DNA of 18,977 nt from Deltaproteobacteria bacterium (GTDB taxonomy: Bacteria; Desulfobacterota; Desulfobaccia; Desulfobaccales; 0-14-0-80-60-11), in contig JAMCQY010000169.1 in assembly GCA_023381945.1 (NCBI GenBank), positions 1-18,977 of the forward strand, written 5' to 3'. A program made the translations under genes and the position numbers. Of the stretch, positions 13,768-18,977 are shown piece after piece. The first letter of the stretch is position 1; each line of letters begins with the position of its first letter. The notes under the pieces are model-generated. The model saw nothing but the letters and a program-made list of their open reading frames with translations, did no database searches and was not told the DNA's origin.

Positions 13768-14703
13768 TCAACCGTCGTTTTTGCGAACCTGCTGCAATTT
13801 TTCCAGGGCGCGTTGCAGGTTGGTCTTGGCTTCACTGTAAAAAGTTGGGCGCAATTCGATGGCCCGCTGAAAGCATTTGGCCGCTTCCTCGTACTGGCCA
13901 TCGACGAAGTAATGGACCCCGATATTGTTATAGGCCTGAGCCTCGTCCCCGGCCTTCATGAAGGCCTGCAGGGCTTCGTTATAATGTTTTTCTCCAGCCA
14001 GGGCCAAGCCCAGCTGATAGTTAAGTTTCTTGTTGGCCGGGTCTTGGCTCAATCCCTGTTTCAAGCAATCCACGGCTTTACGATAGTCCTTCAACTCCCT
14101 GTAAGCCTGTCCCAGGGCAGCATAGCTGGGCAAATGACGCCGGTCCAGGTTCATGGCCCGCCTGAGTTCCACCACAGCCTTGCCAGGCTGACCCGCCTCC
14201 AGATAACCAATCCCCAGAAGATGATGGGCTTCGACGCGTCCGGGCTCCAGAGACACGGCCATTTGAAATTCTGACAAGGCCTGGGAATAATTTTTCTGTT
14301 GCAGCTGCACCATCCCCAGCGCTTCGTGAGCCTGAACCATGCCCGGCTGGTGCGCCAGGACCAGCGCCAATTCATTTTGGGCCGGCTCCAACTGTCCCTT
14401 GAGAAGAAAGATCACCCCCACCTTGTAGTGCAGATCATAGCGCTGGGGCTCTCTTTTGAGAATCTCCATGAAATTGACCAGAGAAGCGTCGTAATCTCCG
14501 GTCTGCAAAGCTATTTCCCCCAGGGACTCTATCCGGTCCGGGGGCAAAAGATCACTGTACTGTCCGGATCTGCTATCCGGCAGCCTGGAGGACAGATCAG
14601 GCCTCCCCCCCGGCCTTGTCAGGCCGCCGCAATGGCAAAGCAACAGCGGCAAGGCCAGAACCAAGGCGGTAAAAAGGTATGGTTTAAGGTGCTTCATGGC
14701 CAT
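13768..14703 (-). CDS. TPR protein, probable lipoprotein, TadD-like
   Basis: The product has 311 residues. A hydrophobic leader (FTALVLALPLLLCHCGG) ends in Cys23 and Cys25. The -1 residue His makes the lipobox around Cys25 non-canonical, so lipidation is likely but not certain. From about residue 57 to 300 there are roughly seven tetratricopeptide repeats, with typical spacing such as AHEALGMVQLQQKNYSQALSEF. TPR lipoproteins (TadD, PilF type) help assemble secretins or pili in the periplasm. The gene overlaps the 3' end of the upstream TPR/LytR_C gene by 20 nt and ends just before a strong terminator, so it is the last gene of the Tad-associated unit. No clear ribosome site is seen, consistent with coupled translation. 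Met3 is an alternative start. Confidence 0.82.
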   Translation of the reverse strand: MAMKHLKPYLFTALVLALPLLLCHCGGLTRPGGRPDLSSRLPDSRSGQYSDLLPPDRIESLGEIALQTGDYDASLVNFMEILKREPQRYDLHYKVGVIFLLKGQLEPAQNELALVLAHQPGMVQAHEALGMVQLQQKNYSQALSEFQMAVSLEPGRVEAHHLLGIGYLEAGQPGKAVVELRRAMNLDRRHLPSYAALGQAYRELKDYRKAVDCLKQGLSQDPANKKLNYQLGLALAGEKHYNEALQAFMKAGDEAQAYNNIGVHYFVDGQYEEAAKCFQRAIELRPTFYSEAKTNLQRALEKLQQVRKNDG

Positions 14704-17050
14704 TCTGAGCTAATTTTGAAAACTGCTGAGGCCGTTCCAGAAAATCACTCCCCAAAACCACCTTGATGGCCGTGCCCTGCTTGAGATTGATGTGTGGGGT
14801 TAACCGGGCCTCCGGAAAGATCTCGGAGTTTAAGGTTCGAGCCACCTTTTCGGCCGCTGGACGGTAATATATCACCGTACGCTTCGATTTGAAACCATGA
14901 TAATTACCAATCAAGCCGACAGTATACCCTTCCGAGGATAACAGGCTCTTGGCCCGGCTGGCCAGGTGCCGGGCCCGGGTGCCGTTGCAGATCTCGATGG
15001 GAGTGTTGAGCAGGTCTCCGGTGGTCAGGTCTCCCTTGGAGGCTGCAGTCGCGGCCATCTCTGCTGCCACCTTGTGCGCGGCTGAGGCAGCCAAATTCGG
15101 CTGAGTCCGAGTAGTTCTGGTCAGATTAACTGACGGCAGAGACTCTCCCGAGGCAGCCGCGGCAATTCTGGCCATGGTTAATGGTTGATCCAGTAAATCT
15201 CGGCCCAGCAGGATTTTGATGGCGATTCCGTCTTTCAACTTGGAGGTTGCCTCAATCCTGGCCTTAGGGAAAACCTGCCACTTCAAGCCCTGGACTACTC
15301 TTTCAGTCCCGGGCCGGTAATAAATCACCGTATTTTCCGCCCCAAAATCGATATGGTTGCCGATTTCGGTGACATTGAAGGCTTCCTGGTACAACAGGGC
15401 TCTGCTTTGGCGAGCGATATTTCTGGCCCCGATGCCGTTCAATACCTCAATATTGGTCGTTACTCGCTCCAAGGCAGTCAGCGGCGGACTCGGAGCCTGG
15501 CAGTCTGCTTCGGTCAATGCCATTCCGGACGGCTTGACAGCAGGCGCCGGGGGTGAGACCTTGCCGGTGGTCGGAGATTTAGCCTTCAAGGCCCTGGCAG
15601 TGGCAGCGAGAACTTTCGGGGCAGCCGGCTGTGGCGGCCGGGTCGTTTTAGTCATGACTTTTTGGTCAACCCACTGCTTAACCGCGGCGGACGAAGCAGG
15701 GGTTGGAGGATTCACGGTTGCCGCCGCAGCCATTTTTACCGGTCTAACCGGGAGACGCACCGGCGTCGGAGTTGCAAACTTTAGCGGGGCAGCCGCCAGG
15801 GGTTGCGGAGTCAGTTTGGGCTCTGCCGATTTGGCCGCCACCTTTTGATCCGCCATGGGAGCGAGAGCCGGAACTGGGTGCGCAGCCTTTGCCGGGGCAG
15901 GCGCCGCGGCCACTTCAGGCTTGGCCGGGGGCGCTACTGCCACCGCCGCGGCTCTTGGGGGCGCGGCCGCTGCAGATTGCATGGCCGGTTTAACCTCCGC
16001 GGTTTGGGCCGCTAATTTTTGATCCATTTTGGAGGTGGTAGTTGAAGGCGGCACCGAGGCCGGGACCTTTCCCGGAGTTGGCGCCGCCGCCAATTCGTGT
16101 TTAACCTGAGGAGCTACTGCCACTGGCGCGGGTTTGGGCGGAGCAGCCGCCGGGAGCTGTGGAGTCGGTTTAGCCTCCGCCGGTTTGGCCGCCACCTTTT
16201 GATCCGCCATTGGCGCTGGAGCCGGGGAACCGGCCAGGGCCGGAGTCTTTACCGCGACTACCGCCGCCGCTAACTCGGGTTTGGCCAGGGAAGCGGCAAT
16301 CGCCGGGGGCGCCGGTTTTGACGAGGCTGCTGCTTGGGGAGATGGTGACATTGCTTCAGGCATTTTGGCATAATTGGCGGGCGCCTTCATTCCCAAAAAA
16401 GCCAAGGCTTGATTCAGGCGAGCTTGCGCTCCCGCCACCCCTTCGGCTTCCTCCCAAAGCTTTTGTGCTTCCGCCAGTTTGCCCTGGCGGCACCAGACCA
16501 GACCAAGATTATTGCGAGCGGCCTGGTTCCCCGGATCGCGCTCCAGGGCCTCCTTAAAGCAAGATTCTGCTTTGGTCAGATTTCCTTGGAGATAAAAGGA
16601 GAAACAGAGATTGTTTTGCAAGGCCCGATTGGAGCCATGGCGGGCCAGGACTCCCTGATAGATCTCCTGGGCCCGCTGGAATTGCCCCAGCTCCTGATAA
16701 TTTTGGGCCAGGGCATCGGCGATTTTGACATTATCGGGGTCCGCCAGGTGCGCCTCTTCCATTTCCTTCAAGGCCGCGTCCGGCCGGCCCATCAATTTAT
16801 AATAATGGGCGTTGCTGAGTAGCCGGGAGGTTTCCGAGGCGGCTGGCCTGATTTGGGATGGATAATTCCCCATGTTACATCCCGCGCCCACCAGGAGCAT
16901 TCCCGTGAAGGCGGCTGTGGCCAAAAGTATGGCGACGCCGCTCCGGCGAATAGATGTCAAGACACCAAATGGGGTTTTATATCCTGAGCCGGCCATTAGC
17001 CATCGTCGGCACCCAACCCTCCAATACCGGCCAAGCCTTGTCGCTGCCAT
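14684..17050 (-). CDS. TPR lipoprotein with repeat linker and two LytR_C domains
   Basis: The product has 788 residues from ATG 17050. A basic N-terminus of about 40 residues precedes a hydrophobic stretch and lipobox LLVGAGC (Cys58), a longer leader than usual. TPR repeats span about 80-220 (DNVKIADALAQNYQELGQFQ and following). An Ala/Pro/Lys-rich linker, about 235-515, contains imperfect 60-residue repeats marked by DQK. Two LytR_C-like domains end the protein, about 533-620 (IEVLNGIGARNIA...NTVIYYRPG) and about 685-772 (IEICNGTRARHLA...RTVIYYRPA), each closing with A-I-K-(I/V)-L-L/V-L-G. It is probably outer-membrane anchored and spans the periplasm, supporting the secretin encoded upstream. 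LytR_C is usually found in LytR-CpsA-Psr proteins or alone; its function is poorly known. Confidence 0.82.
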   Translation of the reverse strand: MAATRLGRYWRVGCRRWLMAGSGYKTPFGVLTSIRRSGVAILLATAAFTGMLLVGAGCNMGNYPSQIRPAASETSRLLSNAHYYKLMGRPDAALKEMEEAHLADPDNVKIADALAQNYQELGQFQRAQEIYQGVLARHGSNRALQNNLCFSFYLQGNLTKAESCFKEALERDPGNQAARNNLGLVWCRQGKLAEAQKLWEEAEGVAGAQARLNQALAFLGMKAPANYAKMPEAMSPSPQAAASSKPAPPAIAASLAKPELAAAVVAVKTPALAGSPAPAPMADQKVAAKPAEAKPTPQLPAAAPPKPAPVAVAPQVKHELAAAPTPGKVPASVPPSTTTSKMDQKLAAQTAEVKPAMQSAAAAPPRAAAVAVAPPAKPEVAAAPAPAKAAHPVPALAPMADQKVAAKSAEPKLTPQPLAAAPLKFATPTPVRLPVRPVKMAAAATVNPPTPASSAAVKQWVDQKVMTKTTRPPQPAAPKVLAATARALKAKSPTTGKVSPPAPAVKPSGMALTEADCQAPSPPLTALERVTTNIEVLNGIGARNIARQSRALLYQEAFNVTEIGNHIDFGAENTVIYYRPGTERVVQGLKWQVFPKARIEATSKLKDGIAIKILLGRDLLDQPLTMARIAAAASGESLPSVNLTRTTRTQPNLAASAAHKVAAEMAATAASKGDLTTGDLLNTPIEICNGTRARHLASRAKSLLSSEGYTVGLIGNYHGFKSKRTVIYYRPAAEKVARTLNSEIFPEARLTPHINLKQGTAIKVVLGSDFLERPQQFSKLAQNGHEAP
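15640..16335 (-). repeat. Coding repeats of about 180 bp (Ala/Pro linker)
   Basis: Four imperfect units of 58-61 residues carry DQK at residues 283, 343, 401 and 462 of the TPR/LytR_C protein. Related phrases include MADQKVAAKPAEAKPTPQ and PPxAxxVAVAPxxKxExAAAP. The DNA shows matching near-repeats, for example around 15840-15870 and 16190-16225. Confidence 0.7.
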
Positions 17051-17058
17051 GATCATAG

Positions 17059-17065
17059 CCTCCCT
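17059..17065 (-). promoter_or_regulatory. Ribosome binding site deciding the TPR/LytR_C start
   Basis: AGGGAGG lies 8 nt before ATG 17050. It is too close (2 nt) to the ATG at 17056, and the open frame's first ATG at 17080 has no ribosome site. Confidence 0.75.
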
Positions 17066-17091
17066 GCCACTCCCTGGCATTAAGGTCGCGA

Positions 17092-17373
17092 TTAGTAACT
17101 TAACTGTAATTGCATGGGCTTCTTTTCTTCACCCTTGAAGCCCTTTTCATACAATTCCTTCTCGTTCACCGCGGCGCCGGGACTTAACCCGGTGGCCGGG
17201 GTGTTGGTCTGGCCGGCCTGGGGGTCGAGCACCGTCTGGGCCAGGTTGTTCCGTACCGAGTTGCCATAGTCCAATTCGATGGCGCTGGGCCCAAAGCAGC
17301 CTGCCATCCACAAAACCCCGGTCAGGCACAGGATTATCCTGACAATTTGCCTCTTGGGATTCTTGGTTTTCAT
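17092..17373 (-). CDS. Small Tad-locus lipoprotein (DYGxSVR family)
   Basis: The product has 93 residues. A signal sequence (QIVRIILCLTGVLWMAGC) ends in a canonical lipobox with Cys26. The mature part begins FGPSAIELDYGNSVRNNLAQ and contains a Pro/Gly/Thr-rich stretch. The DYGxSVRxxxxxQ motif is what I recognise from small lipoproteins encoded beside RcpA/CpaC secretins in Tad pilus loci; this is recalled rather than searched. The frame is open further upstream, antisense-like in composition and overlapping the secretin gene, but ATG 17373 with an AGG site 10 nt before is chosen. It lies 74 nt after the secretin stop and 41 nt before the TPR/LytR_C gene, in the same operon. It may assist secretin localisation; not proven. 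Confidence 0.8.
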   Translation of the reverse strand: MKTKNPKRQIVRIILCLTGVLWMAGCFGPSAIELDYGNSVRNNLAQTVLDPQAGQTNTPATGLSPGAAVNEKELYEKGFKGEEKKPMQLQLSY

Positions 17374-17447
17374 CGATTTATACCTATCTTTCCGGGGGAA
17401 AAGTTGTCTGGCCTTTTCCCCATTAAATTGTCTGGCGGTTAGTGACG

Positions 17448-18899
17448 CTATTCCGCTTTCTGCATCCCGAAGCCTTGCGGCAGCGCCTGGGACGTCGGCG
17501 TGGCCTGCGGCGGCGCCGTTACCCCCGGACGACTCTGATCCAGCCCCAGGAGATACTTCTCGGCGTCGGTGGGCGTAGCCCACTTGTCGGTGGGCAGTCG
17601 AGCCGTATTCGGGGCCAGGGGTTTGGCGATATGCGGGGTCACCAAAACCACCAGTTCGGTCTGCTGCGACTGCCATTGGGACGACCGGAACAAGTTCCCC
17701 AGGACGGGAATGTCCCCTGCCACCGGAAATTTGTTGACGATATTGCGGTCTTGGTCCTTGAGAAGGCCGGCCATGACAAAGGTCTGGCCGTCTTTGACCT
17801 CCAGGTGGGTGGACATGCGCCGCACCGTTAAGCCGGGAACCGTATAGCCGCCGGCAACAGAAATGCCGTTGGCGAAATCCAGATCCGAAACCTCCGGAGC
17901 CACCTGCATGGCAATCTTGCCTTCGTCCAGCACTGTGGGGGTGAAGCTCAGTATAACCCCGAATTTTTTATAGCTGATGGTGATGGTGGTGCCGCCGCCT
18001 ACCCCGCTTTGGGGCACGGGAATGGGATATTCCCCGCCAGCCTGGAAGCTGGCCGTCGTGCCGCTGGTGGTCACCAGGTTAGGCTCCGCCAGCACCCGGC
18101 CTAGATTTTTCTGTTTGAGGACATCGAAGAACATGGTCCACAGGAGACCGGCGCCTTGAAATCCTGTAAGCGCTGTGAGGGCGGTGCTTGGGGAAATGGT
18201 GGCAGAAGTGCCCGTGAAGCCTCGAACAAAATTGGAGATGGTTGCCAGCCCACCGATCTGTTGGACGCCGAAATTGCCCGAGGGGCTGGCGACATTCCAG
18301 TTGACGCCCATGCGATCCAGGACGGTCCTGGCGATCTCCGCCAGGCGCACTTCCACCATGACCTGCTGCACTCCGCCCACGTGCATCAGGTTAATTACCT
18401 TTTCCCTTTTGCCCCCGGCAAAGGGTAAGGCCAGCGAGATGGCGGTATCCTGGGCTATCGGACCCGTGACTTCCCCTGAAAGCACCACGGAGTCGCCCGC
18501 GGCCTCCACCCCGATCTTCTCTTTGGGTAGAATTTGATGCAACTTTTCCTTCAAGAGGCTAACGTCAGCCTCCACCGTCACGGTGGCCGTAGTGAAGCGG
18601 GATTTGCCCCACAGGCTCAGATTGGTCACCCCCGGGGCCAGTCCGTTGACGTAGACTTCTTTATCCGAGATCAAGATAATGTCGGCGATCTCCGGATCAG
18701 CTACGGAGATGCGGGTTATTGCAAAGGTGCTTCGCAATACCTTGGAGTGGCCTACCCGGAGGCGCAATACCTGGGTGATCTCCTGGCTCTTCACCCGCTC
18801 CAGCAGGTCGGCTCCGAAAGCGCTGCCTCCCCCGACAACGCTCCACACCAACCCCAAGGCAAGCAACCACCTCCCCCACCGGGTTGCTTTGGTTTTCAC
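17448..18899 (-). CDS. cpaC: Tad/Flp pilus secretin RcpA/CpaC
   Basis: The product has 483 residues. A signal peptide covers 1-30 (cleavage after SAFGA). The N-terminal T2SS_N_2/STN-like domain at about 43-112 (GHSKVLRSTFAITRISVADPEIADI) is followed by a BON-like region at about 113-175 and the secretin core at about 176-425, with VEVRLAEIARTVLDRMGVNW, LAEPNLVTTSG, GGEYPIPVPQ and the late secretin motif GDIPVLGNLFRS. A Pro/Gln-rich tail ends it. It should form the outer-membrane channel for the Tad (Flp) pilus. The start is GTG with an ideal AAGGAGG site 8 nt upstream. In most Tad loci the ATPase genes tadZ/tadA follow; here they do not. The bases 18915-18977 upstream hold no complete gene, though the end of a cpaB-like gene may lie beyond the edge. 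Confidence 0.92.
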   Translation of the reverse strand: MKTKATRWGRWLLALGLVWSVVGGGSAFGADLLERVKSQEITQVLRLRVGHSKVLRSTFAITRISVADPEIADIILISDKEVYVNGLAPGVTNLSLWGKSRFTTATVTVEADVSLLKEKLHQILPKEKIGVEAAGDSVVLSGEVTGPIAQDTAISLALPFAGGKREKVINLMHVGGVQQVMVEVRLAEIARTVLDRMGVNWNVASPSGNFGVQQIGGLATISNFVRGFTGTSATISPSTALTALTGFQGAGLLWTMFFDVLKQKNLGRVLAEPNLVTTSGTTASFQAGGEYPIPVPQSGVGGGTTITISYKKFGVILSFTPTVLDEGKIAMQVAPEVSDLDFANGISVAGGYTVPGLTVRRMSTHLEVKDGQTFVMAGLLKDQDRNIVNKFPVAGDIPVLGNLFRSSQWQSQQTELVVLVTPHIAKPLAPNTARLPTDKWATPTDAEKYLLGLDQSRPGVTAPPQATPTSQALPQGFGMQKAE

Positions 18900-18907
18900 C
18901 CTGCAAA

Positions 18908-18914
18908 CCTCCTT
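18908..18914 (-). promoter_or_regulatory. Ribosome binding site for the GTG-started secretin
   Basis: AAGGAGG lies 8 nt before GTG 18899 and supports that start; there is no in-frame ATG near it. Confidence 0.8.
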
Positions 18915-18977
18915 TTATGATTAATAATTTCTTACTTAGAATTTAACTAATCCCTAACGTCCTCAAAATTTGGCATT

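Noticed and set aside
17374..17676. N-terminal extension of the small lipoprotein to 194 residues
   Set aside because: The extra part overlaps the secretin gene, has antisense-like composition and would bury the lipoprotein signal. ATG 17373 has a fitting ribosome site.

Overview
The window reads as a chromosomal segment of a moderately GC-rich Gram-negative bacterium. The best guess is a sulfate reducer or relative in the Desulfobacterota (old Deltaproteobacteria). This rests on the gene mix: histidine kinases with an NtrC-type sigma-54 activator, a TauE/SafE permease next to a TIGR02186 protein, a PEP-synthase-like enzyme, and Tad pilus genes. It is inference; no rRNA or marker gene is present.

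Layout. (1) Positions 1-6601, all minus strand, read from 6601 down: UspA-family protein, TauE/SafE permease, TIGR02186-type membrane protein, PEP-synthase-like phosphotransferase without a recognisable PEP barrel, receiver-only response regulator, two-domain UspA-like protein, and the start of a protein made of LAxxRTx heptads that runs off the left edge. The first three genes lie 1-2 nt apart and the regulator overlaps the phosphotransferase gene, so this looks like a stress/energy/sulfur-anion operon, possibly with internal transcript ends. (2) 6602-7008 is non-coding. It holds a good sigma-54 promoter for the operon, a 19-bp perfect palindrome 50-90 bp upstream of it, and a nested palindromic MITE-like element. 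(3) 7009-10604, plus strand: CHASE3 histidine kinase, NarL-type regulator (26-nt overlap) and a processive-type family 2 glycosyltransferase, suggesting regulated exopolysaccharide synthesis. (4) 10710-13556, minus strand: HAMP histidine kinase and NtrC-family sigma-54 activator, separated by a heptanucleotide repeat array. (5) 13768-18899, minus strand: Tad/Flp pilus accessory genes, namely the RcpA/CpaC secretin (GTG start), a small lipoprotein, a large TPR protein with an Ala/Pro repeat linker and two LytR_C domains, and a second TPR protein, closed by a strong terminator at 13711-13740.

How the parts may work together. The palindrome GTTTCA(A/T)TTTGAAAC occurs twice: upstream of the sigma-54 promoter of the Usp/permease operon, and upstream of the kinase/NtrC pair. 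The receiver-only regulator inside the operon shares the helix-1 pattern DDExIVxKRLKxALEKxG with the NtrC receiver. A testable model is that the kinase/NtrC pair drives the operon through sigma-54, and that the operon's own receiver protein feeds back on the same kinase. This is the most interesting candidate system in the window.

The other notable items are the heptad-repeat protein, the phosphotransferase with an unassigned C-terminal domain, the repeat family, and the TPR/linker/LytR_C protein.
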